A DNA stretch of 49,650 nucleotides from Kiritimatiellia bacterium (GTDB lineage: Bacteria > Verrucomicrobiota > Kiritimatiellia > RFP12 > JAAYLN01): assembly GCA_017962605.1 (NCBI GenBank), contig JAGCUY010000129.1:1-49650 (forward strand), read 5' to 3'. The translations under genes and the position numbers were made by a program. Of the stretch, positions 39,696 to 47,078 are shown in pieces. Position 1 is the first letter of the stretch. Every line of letters begins with the position of its first letter. A model generated the notes under the pieces. The model saw nothing but the letters and a program-made list of their open reading frames with translations, was not told where the DNA came from and ran no database searches.

Positions 39696-42044
39696 ATGAG
39701 CCTACTGACCTACAGACGAAAGTGGATGCTGGCCGGTTTCCTCGCCGCCTTTGCCGGGGACTGGCTTCTTGCCATTCGCGGCTCGCCTACCCGTTCCCCC
39801 GGATTTCTCGCCGGAGTGGCTTGTTTCGCCGCCGCGCATCTCCTTTGGTCCGTTGGACAGCTACGCGAGGCCCATCCCCGCTGGCGCCCCTTTCTGGTTG
39901 CGGCCATCCCGCTTCTCCTCTTCACGGGCGTCCGCGTTGCCCCGGTCCTGCCAATGGCGACCGCGATTGCAATCGTCGCCTACGCCGCCGTGAGCGCCTT
40001 TTCGCTTTCCGTCGCCTCTTCCTCCCCGCGCCGCGCCTACGCCATCGGGATTTCGCTTTTGGTCTTCTCCGATATCATGATTGGTGGCCGCATCATCCAT
40101 GCGCCAGGGTATGGCAGCCTCGTGGGGCCGTTCTACATCGCGGCGGAACTATGCCTCCTCGCTTCATTCTTCATGCGCGATGAGGTACGGCCTGTCGCCA
40201 GGCAGGTGCGCGACCCCCTTCGCCTGACCCTCTCCCTTGGCGCCGTCGCGGCCATTTGCTTCCTTGCGGCGATGGCGACCTTCCCGGGCAGCGGCTACAA
40301 CCCCTGTATGCGGATGCTCAGTGCATTGGGCCGCACAGTCGTCCGCGAAATCGAATGGCCCTGGTGCCATTTCTTTTTCACCATCGGGATGGCGGCATCT
40401 GCTGGCGCGTCTCTGGCGACACTGCTTTCGCTGCGCGACCGCGTCACTGGCGGCCGCCGCGCCGCCCTTTCGTGGGGCGCGGCAATCAACGCCGCCGGAC
40501 TCCTCTCCATCGCCGCTGTTCCGGAAAACATCAGCATGCCCTTCCACAATGTCGGCTGCTGGCTGGCCGCAATAGGCGGTGGCACGGCGCTTCTCGCTCT
40601 CAACCGCCGCGTGTTTAGCCGCGCCTGGACGATTTCCCTGCTCTCGATAGTCGGGCTTTTCAGCATCGCGGTTGGCATGCATGCCTTAAAACTCATTCGC
40701 TTCGCCCCATCCGTTCCGACTTTGCAGAAGGCGCTGATCGTCTCCTTCACTGCCTGGCTAGTCCACCTTGCCTGGTGCGCACGCCCGCGCAGCCGCAAGG
40801 CCGCCATTCTCCTTTCCCTCGTCCTTCTCGCCTTCGTCTCCCTCCTCGCCTACATCCTCATCCCGTTCCCCGTTCCCCGTTCCCCGTTCCCCGTTCCCCG
40901 TTCCCCCTTCCCAACTTCTCAACACTCGCTGACCTCTGACGAACGCGCCGCCCTGTGCTGGCTCGACCATGTCACGGGGCTTCTCCCACAGGACGAGGAG
41001 CGCGAGTGGTGGGACATTGGCGGGTCGCAGCACGGCCTTTTCGCCAAGCGCTACCACATCGCCTTCTGCGGCTACGCCGCCGCCGCCATAGGCTGGCGCG
41101 GCGGGGAAGTCGAGCGCCAGGTCGCCGCCCGCATCCTGCTCCGTTGCATCGGACGCTACATCCGCAATGATGTCTGGGGATATTCAATGTCCAAGTCCTA
41201 TTGGGGCCGCAAGCCCTGGGCGCCAGACCCCTGCTACCGTGAAAACGTAATGTTCACCGGCCACCTGCTTCAGCTCCTCGCCCTCTACGAAACCTTCTCC
41301 GGCGACAAAAGTTTCTGGCGGGAAGGCTGGGATTTCGTATGGCGCGATGGCCGCAGCGTCCACTACGATGTGGAGAAGCTTATTGGCGTTACCGTCCACC
41401 AGATGCGGCGCGGCCCGAATGGCGGAGTCTGCTGCGAGCCTGGGCTCATGTTCTTCCCCTGCAACAATCACCCGCATGTCGCCCTCGCCCTTTTCTCGCG
41501 GCTTGGCCATGGCGACTGGTCTGGCGACGCCCGCCGCTGGGAGAAGTGGGCGCTCCGGCGCTTCCGGCGACCAATGTTCGGAGGCGGGGCGCTAAATCTC
41601 GTCTGGCATGCGCGTTCGAACATCATGTTCCCGCGTGGCAACAACGGACTCGACGGCTGGTCGCTAGTCTGGTATGAGCCGTGGGCCACCGACCGGGCGT
41701 CCGCCCTGACCCTCTGGAACGAAGCCGCAGCATGCATCGACTGGGCGACCCTTGAAAAGCCGGATGTCGCTACGGATGGGGAATATGACCCATGCGATCC
41801 TGCCGCCGGCGTTTCGCAAGTCGCCTCGGCCGCATTCCTTTCCGCTGCGGCGCGCGCGTGTGACGATATTGCCACAGCCGAGCGCCTTGAAGGCATTACA
41901 GACCGTAATCTCGTCCGCAAAGACGGTATGCTCTGGCTGGACATTGACCGTGAATGGCGCGTTGGCGCTACCGCCATCCGAATCATCGCCCTTACGGAGG
42001 CAAATGGCTTCCGCTTCCGCGACATCCTCAAAAGTCGCCCCTAA
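39696..42044 (+). CDS. YhhN-like multi-pass membrane protein joined to linalool dehydratase/isomerase-like domain
   Basis: This 782-residue protein has about 12 predicted membrane helices in residues 1-387. The first part (about 10-165) resembles YhhN/lysoplasmalogenase (FAGDWLL, FAAAHLLW, FSDIMIGG); the second (about 175-387) resembles DUF998-type helices. Residues 390-404 (PFPVPRSPFPVPRS) are encoded by six perfect GTTCCCC heptamers. The C-terminal domain (about 410-782) matches linalool dehydratase/isomerase: YRENVMFTGHLLQLLALYE and GVCCEPGLMFFPCNNHPHVAL, in which Cys580 and Cys589 have the 9-residue spacing of the catalytic Cys171/Cys180 pair. The domain would lie at the membrane surface. 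Real substrate unknown; a terpenoid or other hydrophobic alcohol is possible. Heptamer gain or loss would put the enzyme domain out of frame. Confidence 0.7.
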   Translation: MSLLTYRRKWMLAGFLAAFAGDWLLAIRGSPTRSPGFLAGVACFAAAHLLWSVGQLREAHPRWRPFLVAAIPLLLFTGVRVAPVLPMATAIAIVAYAAVSAFSLSVASSSPRRAYAIGISLLVFSDIMIGGRIIHAPGYGSLVGPFYIAAELCLLASFFMRDEVRPVARQVRDPLRLTLSLGAVAAICFLAAMATFPGSGYNPCMRMLSALGRTVVREIEWPWCHFFFTIGMAASAGASLATLLSLRDRVTGGRRAALSWGAAINAAGLLSIAAVPENISMPFHNVGCWLAAIGGGTALLALNRRVFSRAWTISLLSIVGLFSIAVGMHALKLIRFAPSVPTLQKALIVSFTAWLVHLAWCARPRSRKAAILLSLVLLAFVSLLAYILIPFPVPRSPFPVPRSPFPTSQHSLTSDERAALCWLDHVTGLLPQDEEREWWDIGGSQHGLFAKRYHIAFCGYAAAAIGWRGGEVERQVAARILLRCIGRYIRNDVWGYSMSKSYWGRKPWAPDPCYRENVMFTGHLLQLLALYETFSGDKSFWREGWDFVWRDGRSVHYDVEKLIGVTVHQMRRGPNGGVCCEPGLMFFPCNNHPHVALALFSRLGHGDWSGDARRWEKWALRRFRRPMFGGGALNLVWHARSNIMFPRGNNGLDGWSLVWYEPWATDRASALTLWNEAAACIDWATLEKPDVATDGEYDPCDPAAGVSQVASAAFLSAAARACDDIATAERLEGITDRNLVRKDGMLWLDIDREWRVGATAIRIIALTEANGFRFRDILKSRP
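40865..40906 (+). repeat. Six perfect GTTCCCC heptamers within CDS
   Basis: This is a 42-bp perfect tandem array, equal to 14 codons. Because six is a multiple of three, the downstream domain stays in frame; any change not divisible by three would shift it. Confidence 0.92.
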
Positions 42045-42269
42045 TCCCACTTTTTTCTTCGCCCTCCATACCCTCTGTGGCGAAATATTAACGATTATTA
42101 ACACTTGTCAATAATTTTGTTAATAATATTTAATAATACCACGCAAAAACCCTATTTCAAAGCCTATTGCAGTATTAAAACAACTTCACCGCACAGCGAC
42201 CATTGTTGTCTTGAAGGGACTGTCCCCATAAGACAAAAGCGGCAAACAGTGTTCCCGTTGATGCGGCTA
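42045..42269. other. AT-rich convergent intergenic region
   Basis: This lies between convergent genes. Positions 42085-42140 are very AT-rich with repeated TTAATAAT/ATTAAC motifs. On the minus strand TTGACA (42111-42106) with an AT-rich -10 candidate 17 nt on could be an antisense promoter. A palindromic element follows at 42206. No gene recognised. Confidence 0.5.
42206..42236. repeat. REP-like palindrome
   Basis: TTGTCTT-GAA-GGGAC-T-GTCCC-CAT-AAGACAA is a symmetric two-stage stem (7 bp and 5 bp) with a symmetric 3-nt internal loop. It resembles REP elements carrying GGGACTGTCCC cores near REP-associated tyrosine transposases. No such transposase is in the window. Confidence 0.65.
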
Positions 42270-42767
42270 TTAAAGCGCCTTGACGCCGGCGAGCTGGAGG
42301 CGGATGACGCTCTGGATGTGGCAGATTGCTATAGCCAGAGCGTCGGCGGCGTCTTCCGGCGGAGTGGTTTGGAGGCCAAGCAGCGACACGACCATCTTCT
42401 GCATCTGCTCCTTGGTGGCGTTGCCCCAGCCGGCAACCGCCTGCTTCACGCGGCGCGGCTCGTGCTCGAAGACCTGAAGCCCAGATTCTGCGCAGGCCGC
42501 AATCGCGACCCCGCGCGCCTCGCCCAAAATGAGCGTGGTGTTCACGAACTTGGAGTAAAAGACACCCTCCACCGCCACGACATCGGGCTTGAATTCGCCG
42601 ACGACGTTCAACAGCGTCTGGCGGATGTTCAGCAGACACTGGGAGAGCGGCAGCTTGGGCGGGTTCTTTATGGTGTCAAACCCCACCCCGTAAATGCGGC
42701 CGTCCCTGCTCTCCACCAGGCCGAGGCCCGTGGATCGCAGGGACGTGTCAATGCCCAAAACGAGCAT
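42270..42767 (-). CDS. ruvC: Holliday junction endonuclease RuvC
   Basis: RuvC resolves Holliday junctions with RuvAB. The 165-residue product has the catalytic acids in GIDTSLRSTG (Asp7), VAVEGVFYSKFVNT, and DAADALAIAICH, and normal length. It lies 14 nt downstream of yebC, the usual yebC-ruvC order. Confidence 0.95.
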   Translation of the reverse strand: MLVLGIDTSLRSTGLGLVESRDGRIYGVGFDTIKNPPKLPLSQCLLNIRQTLLNVVGEFKPDVVAVEGVFYSKFVNTTLILGEARGVAIAACAESGLQVFEHEPRRVKQAVAGWGNATKEQMQKMVVSLLGLQTTPPEDAADALAIAICHIQSVIRLQLAGVKAL

Positions 42768-42781
42768 GGTTCTTTGACTGC

Positions 42782-43549
42782 CTACTCGGCGTCTTCCGCT
42801 TCGAGGGCCGCTTCGACCTCGTCGCTGACTTCCATGTTGTGATAGACGTTCTGCACGTCGTCGTTGTCCTCGAGGGCGTCGACGAACTTGTTCACCGCCT
42901 TGGCGACGGCGATGTCGGAGACCATCGCGGTACTCATCGGGACGAGCGTGGACGCCTCGGCGCTGACGGTCGGGATGCCGGCCTTTTCAAGGGCGTCGCT
43001 GATGGCCTGGAAGGTGTCGGAGGTGCAGGAGATTTCGAAGGAGTCGCCAGTGTTCTCCACATCGTCAGCGCCGGCGTCGAGGGCGAGCATCATGATGTTG
43101 TCCTCGTCCTGGCCCTCGGCGTCAACCACGATGAGGCCCTTGCGCTCGAAGTTGCGCGAGACGGCGCCCACCTTGGCGAACTCGGAGTTGTTTTTCTTGA
43201 AGATGTTGCCGATTTCGGCCGCCGCGCGGTTCTTGTTGTCGGTCAGCACGTTCACGATGATGCCGACGCCGCCCGCCGCGAAGCACTCGTAGTTGATTTC
43301 TTCGAAAGCCGCCGCGCCGGCAAGTTCGCCAGTGCCCTTCTTGATGGCGTTCTCGATGTTGTCCTTCGGCATGTTGGCCTTGCGGCCCTTCTCGATGAGA
43401 GTGCGCAGGGCGGGGTTGGTATTCGGATCGCCGTTGGATTTTGCGGCGATCATGATTTCCTTCGCGATGCGCGAGAAGATCTTGCCGCGCGCCGCGTCCG
43501 TCTTGGCCTTTGCATGCTTGGTTGTTGCCCAGTGGCTATGTCCACTCAT
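42782..43549 (-). CDS. yebC: YebC/PmpR-family protein
   Basis: This 255-residue protein has the family opening GHSHWATTKHAKAKTDAARGKIFSRI and the conserved YECFAAGGVGIIVNVLTDNKNR. Members act as transcriptional regulators or assist translation of difficult sequences, including proline stretches. The acidic C terminus (EVEAALEAEDAE) is typical. The start is supported by AAAAGGAA upstream. It is followed by ruvC. Confidence 0.95.
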   Translation of the reverse strand: MSGHSHWATTKHAKAKTDAARGKIFSRIAKEIMIAAKSNGDPNTNPALRTLIEKGRKANMPKDNIENAIKKGTGELAGAAAFEEINYECFAAGGVGIIVNVLTDNKNRAAAEIGNIFKKNNSEFAKVGAVSRNFERKGLIVVDAEGQDEDNIMMLALDAGADDVENTGDSFEISCTSDTFQAISDALEKAGIPTVSAEASTLVPMSTAMVSDIAVAKAVNKFVDALEDNDDVQNVYHNMEVSDEVEAALEAEDAE

Positions 43550-43576
43550 TGTTGCGTTCCTTTTCTGCCTTGTTGT

Positions 43577-44500
43577 TTAGCCCACGCGGCCTTCGCCTGC
43601 GGACATTTCACTTCCTAACAAACTATCGTCGTCGCCCGCCGTGTCGAGCGGCTGTGTCCAGCCGGCCTCGAACCCCAGGCGCTCCGCCTCGTCGGTCACC
43701 ATCGCGTATTCCTCGCGTGTCACCTTCCTGCCCCATTCGCCGTTTCCGACCGCCCGCCATGCGGGCGTGTATTGGGACATGATGCTCACGCTCAGTTCGG
43801 GGCCGATGTTGTCCGCCATCCACCGCAGGTTCGCGATGGCCTCCTCCGGGTGTCCCGGCAGGACGAGCAGGCGGCAGATCACCCCGCGCCGCGCGATTCC
43901 GTCGTCGTCGGTCTCCAGTGGCCCGAGCCGTGCGCAGAACCAGAGAAGCGAGGCACGTGCGGCTTCCACATATTCGGCGCTTCCCGACGCGGCCAAGGCC
44001 AAGGCGGGAGTCGAATAGCGCAAATCCGTCAGCGCAACGTCCGCAAGTTCGGCGTATTTGGCCAGGACTTCGGGAGATTCGAAACCGCTACTATTATACA
44101 CGAATGGCAGAAGATTATCAACTTTTGCGTAGCGCCGGCGCGCCTCCGCGATGAATGGGAGCCACGGCGTGGGCGAGACAAGGTCCCAGTTGTGGCATCC
44201 GGCCTCGGCCAGGCTGCGCATTATTCCAACCAGTCCGTCAACGTCGAACTCCTCGCCCTCGCCCTGCTGGCTCCAGCGCCAATTCTGGCAGTATAGGCAG
44301 CGCAAGGTGCAGCGCGAGAAGAAAATCGTGCCCGCGCCGCGCGTGCCCGAAATCGGCGGTTCCTCGCCGAAGTGCGGACCCCATCTGAAAATGCGCGTCC
44401 GCGCTCCGGCGCGACACCAGCCAAGGACACCGCCGGAGCGGTCGGCCCCGCAACGGCGCGGACAGAGGGCGCAGCTTGATATTGTCGGGTCGTCGCTCAC
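43577..44500 (-). CDS. Radical SAM protein, PflA-like
   Basis: This 307-residue protein has an N-terminal CALCPRRCGADR cysteine motif and the radical SAM cluster motif CTLRCLYCQN. It resembles the pyruvate-formate-lyase activase-like family that includes YgiQ/AmmeMemoRadiSam-type proteins. Target unknown. It overlaps xseB by ATGA (44497-44500), so it is co-transcribed. The C terminus is Asp/Gly-rich without recognised function. Confidence 0.8.
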   Translation of the reverse strand: MSDDPTISSCALCPRRCGADRSGGVLGWCRAGARTRIFRWGPHFGEEPPISGTRGAGTIFFSRCTLRCLYCQNWRWSQQGEGEEFDVDGLVGIMRSLAEAGCHNWDLVSPTPWLPFIAEARRRYAKVDNLLPFVYNSSGFESPEVLAKYAELADVALTDLRYSTPALALAASGSAEYVEAARASLLWFCARLGPLETDDDGIARRGVICRLLVLPGHPEEAIANLRWMADNIGPELSVSIMSQYTPAWRAVGNGEWGRKVTREEYAMVTDEAERLGFEAGWTQPLDTAGDDDSLLGSEMSAGEGRVG

Positions 44501-44745
44501 GCAGTCGGCTCTTCCATTTCGGGCAGGGGGCCTGTGCCGGTGGGTGCGCCGTCGGCGCCGCGCCGGATCACCTCGATCTTGCGCTCGATTTCGTCAAGTC
44601 GCTTGCCGCACTCCTTGACCAGCTTCTGGCCGCGCTCGAATGCGGCGACCATCTCCTCTAGCCCCATGCCGCCGCCTTCCATTTCGGCGACGATCTTCTC
44701 CAATTCAGCGAGGCTCTCCTCGAAGTTTTTCTTCTTTTCAGCCAT
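44497..44745 (-). CDS. xseB: Exodeoxyribonuclease VII small subunit
   Basis: This 82-residue helical protein has the XseB signature FEESLAELEKIVAEMEGGGMGLEEMVAAFERGQKL (split over residues 8-42). It supports the large subunit XseA, which is not in the window. A TATAAT box lies 6 nt before the ATG, so the transcript should be leaderless. Confidence 0.93.
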   Translation of the reverse strand: MAEKKKNFEESLAELEKIVAEMEGGGMGLEEMVAAFERGQKLVKECGKRLDEIERKIEVIRRGADGAPTGTGPLPEMEEPTA

Positions 44746-44751
44746 GGCGAG

Positions 44752-44760
44752 ATTATAGCA
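44752..44760 (-). promoter_or_regulatory. Extended -10 promoter, leaderless xseB
   Basis: On the minus strand TGCTATAAT, then CTCGCC, then ATG. Transcription should begin at or within 1-2 nt of the start codon. The same TTTGCTATAAT string occurs at 160-169. Confidence 0.7.
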
Positions 44761-44766
44761 AATTTG

Positions 44767-44794
44767 GGGGAACGGGGAACAGGGAATGGGGAAC
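44767..44794 (-). repeat. GTTCCCC-type heptamer array upstream of xseB
   Basis: Four heptamers on the coding strand (GTTCCCC, ATTCCCT, GTTCCCC twice) fill the space between the xseB -10 box and the end of the upstream gene and occupy the -35 position. Confidence 0.8.
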
Positions 44795-44799
44795 GGTCG

Positions 44800-45441
44800 C
44801 TATCTTGGGATTTCGCGGAAGACGATGACGGGCGCGCCGGAGAAGGAGAGACGCACGCGGCGGCCAGTTGCCTCGTTGAGCGTGGCGGTGAACCACCTGC
44901 GCAGCGCCAGATCCTTCACCGGGAAGACGACGCCATCCGCCGTGAGCCGCTGGTTGGTGTCGAAGCCGAAGAACGATATCTGCATCCCGGGTTCTGTTGA
45001 AACTACACCGCCCGGCGCATGAACGACGGTGAATATCCCGTGGTCTGTGAGCATTGCGATTTTCGGGGCCTTTTTCGCGAACTCCGCAAGCCATGCGATG
45101 TTGCCGATGGTGTGGTCCTCGCGTCGGCCGGTGGCGCCAAGTATGACGATGTCGCGCCAGCCGCGCTCCATGCAGAGGGCGAAGGCCTTGGCCAGGTCGT
45201 TGTCGTCCTGGCCGGGATTGCGGACAACGATGTCGGCATGGCGGCGCAGATATGAGGCCGGGAGACTGTCGAGGTCGCCCACGACGGCATCGGGCGCGCG
45301 GTGCGCGCGGCGTTCGTATGCGACCGCCGCGCTGTCGCAGCAGACGACGTGTCGGGCCGCCGCCAGCGCCTCAAGCGCCGCCGGCGATGTCGGGTAGTCA
45401 CCTGCGGCGAGAATGACGGTCTTGTTTATGAGCGTTGGCAT
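44800..45441 (-). CDS. Thiamine pyrophosphokinase
   Basis: This 213-residue enzyme makes thiamine diphosphate from thiamine and ATP. Family motifs are VVCCDSAA, PDAVVGDLDSLP, NPGQDDNDLAKAFALC, ILGATGRREDHTIGNIAWL and the C-terminal beta domain with LTADGVVFPV. The start at 45441 has an extended -10 box 7 nt upstream, consistent with a leaderless transcript. Confidence 0.9.
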   Translation of the reverse strand: MPTLINKTVILAAGDYPTSPAALEALAAARHVVCCDSAAVAYERRAHRAPDAVVGDLDSLPASYLRRHADIVVRNPGQDDNDLAKAFALCMERGWRDIVILGATGRREDHTIGNIAWLAEFAKKAPKIAMLTDHGIFTVVHAPGGVVSTEPGMQISFFGFDTNQRLTADGVVFPVKDLALRRWFTATLNEATGRRVRLSFSGAPVIVFREIPR

Positions 45442-45448
45442 GGTAATG

Positions 45449-45478
45449 ACAATACCATATCCTGCAAAGGGAAATCAA
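45449..45478 (-). promoter_or_regulatory. Promoter of thiamine pyrophosphokinase gene
   Basis: On the minus strand TTGATT, an 18-nt spacer, and TATTGT preceded by TGG (extended -10). The -10 ends 7 nt before the ATG. Confidence 0.5.
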
Positions 45479-45547
45479 GCCGAAGAATCTGGCTTCTCCT
45501 CGCGCCCCTATCTTTCGCGTGTCTTCAAGAAACGCTTTTGCAAGACC

Positions 45548-45661
45548 CTCGGCGAGTGGCGGCACGACAATGCTTATGCAAGCCCCTCGGCGTGAGGCGG
45601 CATGACAATGCCAAGGTGGGGCTCTTGGCGAATGGCGGCATGACAATGCCTAGGCAATACG
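45548..45661 (+). repeat. Three 38-bp tandem repeats
   Basis: Units start at 45548, 45586 and 45624 at exact 38-bp spacing, with a strongly conserved core CTCGGCG..GGCGGCATGACAATGC over the first 26-27 bp and a variable tail. There is no spacer architecture, so it is not a CRISPR array. Confidence 0.8.
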
Positions 45662-45757
45662 CACCCTCGCGTATTCTACTCCCTGCCGTTGTATTCGCTT
45701 CTCCGCCCTTATATTCTCCTCCCGCCCTTTCAATCTGTTGCTGCCGCTAATCGTTTT

Positions 45758-46117
45758 TTTCCGCACCGTAATCTATCAAATCAAATCCACTCGCCTTGTG
45801 TCTTCAATCCGCTGCTACCGCCATGCGCTCGTCAAAGTGCCGGTTTCAAACCGTTGTTGACGCTACGCGCTCGCCAATCGAATGCCGCCGTCATTCGCCG
45901 TAGTCACGCCAATCCGCCACTTCGACCAAGCATATCCCCTCATCGGCAACTCCCCCAGCCTCTCCTCAACGACACGCTCTAATCTTGCCACTTCGCCCCA
46001 CCTTTCATTTTCTTTTCCGCTCCGTAGTCTATCGCCAGTTTCCGCTTTGGCATTTCTCGGCGTCTTCCCGCCAGACATCCCCCTGACCGTTGTCTTTCCG
46101 CACCGTAGTCTTGCATC
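45758..46117 (+). repeat. Dispersed TTTCCGCACCGTAGTC repeats
   Basis: Copies of about 20 bp begin at 45758, 46014 and 46095. The last two are inside the 3' end of the hypothetical gene on the minus strand, where they encode parts of its basic C-terminal tail. Confidence 0.6.
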
Positions 46118-46969
46118 GTTTCTTCCCTCACATTCCTTGAGAATCTCGTGGGCGCGCTTCCACGCCGCCTCCAGCGTGTCGGCCTCCAGCGCGTATGTCC
46201 CGCTCACCGTCATTCCGGCGCGATGCCCATTCGCCTTCCTCATCCGCACCGTGACCTTGCGGCTGCGGCCGCCGCACAGCAGCCGCAGCGCGTCGCCGGG
46301 ATTCTCTCCCGCCAACGCCGCTGCGGGGATCGGGTCTGCAGCCCCGGACGCCTGCCGGAACTTCTCCGCCAGCCCCTTGTAACGCATCGCGTTCTTGTAG
46401 TGCGCAAGCAGCCCGGGGCAGTTCTCCCCGAGCCACCCCTTCACTCCGGAGTTGCGCCCCACGATCTCGCCGTCTCCGTTCCGCAGCAGGGAGTTGTCGC
46501 AGAATGCCTCCAGGTCGCAAAGCATCGAGCCGAACCGCAATGCCTCGCGCGCCCCCGTCCGCGCCTTCGCGTACTGCGCCAGCAGTTCGTCCGGTTTGGG
46601 GCATGCGCCTGTGGTGAAGCGGTCGCGGACGCGACGTCGCTCCCGCGCGAACCGCTCCCTGCGGCCGCGCTCCCGGGGGTAGTAAGCCGGCCTCCGCACT
46701 TTCGCAAGAAGGTTCCTTGTCATCCTGCCAAGGGTCCACAGCCCCAGCGCGACAGATACGCCTCCGGCGGCGGCGAGCATCCCCGCCAGCGCAAAGCACA
46801 TGTTAGCGCCGGCAGGCGTCCGTCCAAATGGGCCGTTGTTTTTTGCGATGTGGCTCCCGGCCTTTGCGCCGGACAACGCGGCCGACGCGACGAGGCACAG
46901 AGCGTCGCGCCTGTTGAAGATGTCGAAGGCTTCGGAAAAGGCCATCCTTTGATGCGATGAATATCTCAT
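45863..46969 (-). CDS. Hypothetical membrane protein with basic tail
   Basis: This 368-residue protein is not recognised. Near the N terminus are two hydrophobic stretches (about 23-35, and 56-78: MCFALAGMLAAAGGVSVALGLW), then a strongly basic Arg-rich segment (YYPRERGRRERFARERRRVRDRF). A middle region (about 110-255) has several cysteines and ends in a small beta module (RKVTVRMRKANG...MTVSGTYALEADTLEAAWKRAHEI) that looks like a nucleic-acid or ligand-binding fold. The last 90 residues are low complexity and partly repeat-encoded. The start at 46969 is chosen because an extended -10 promoter ends 7 nt upstream; the longer reading starts at a TTG inside the -35. Confidence 0.6.
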   Translation of the reverse strand: MRYSSHQRMAFSEAFDIFNRRDALCLVASAALSGAKAGSHIAKNNGPFGRTPAGANMCFALAGMLAAAGGVSVALGLWTLGRMTRNLLAKVRRPAYYPRERGRRERFARERRRVRDRFTTGACPKPDELLAQYAKARTGAREALRFGSMLCDLEAFCDNSLLRNGDGEIVGRNSGVKGWLGENCPGLLAHYKNAMRYKGLAEKFRQASGAADPIPAAALAGENPGDALRLLCGGRSRKVTVRMRKANGHRAGMTVSGTYALEADTLEAAWKRAHEILKECEGRNDARLRCGKTTVRGMSGGKTPRNAKAETGDRLRSGKENERWGEVARLERVVEERLGELPMRGYAWSKWRIGVTTANDGGIRLASA

Positions 46970-46976
46970 GGAATCA

Positions 46977-47005
46977 AGGATATCACAACGGAAAAGGAAT
47001 TGCAA
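46977..47005 (-). promoter_or_regulatory. Promoter of hypothetical membrane protein gene, leaderless
   Basis: On the minus strand TTGCAA (47005-47000), a 17-nt spacer, and TATCCT (46982-46977) with TGA extension; 7 nt then lead to the ATG at 46969. Confidence 0.55.
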
Positions 47006-47078
47006 GACTACGGTGAGGAATGAAAATAGTCTGTGGCAAACAAGATTTTAGATTTTAAAGGAACGAGAGCCTATTTAG

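Larger units (their letters stand above)
45442..45862. other. 421-bp gap with tandem and dispersed repeats
   Basis: No gene is recognised. Contents are the promoter of the thiamine pyrophosphokinase gene, three 38-bp tandem repeats (45548-45661), one copy of the TTTCCGCACCGTA repeat (45758) and pyrimidine-rich sequence. Confidence 0.6.

Noticed and set aside
42105..42842. Forward open frame opposite ruvC
   Set aside because: RuvC on the minus strand is unambiguous and the forward frame shows no recognisable protein.
42839..43618. Forward open frame opposite yebC
   Set aside because: Shadow of a strongly conserved gene.
45548..45661. CRISPR array
   Set aside because: Units are contiguous with no unique spacers, only three copies, and no cas genes are nearby.
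46148..46960. Forward open frame opposite the hypothetical membrane protein
   Set aside because: The minus-strand frame has a promoter at its start and plausible membrane segments; the forward one has neither.
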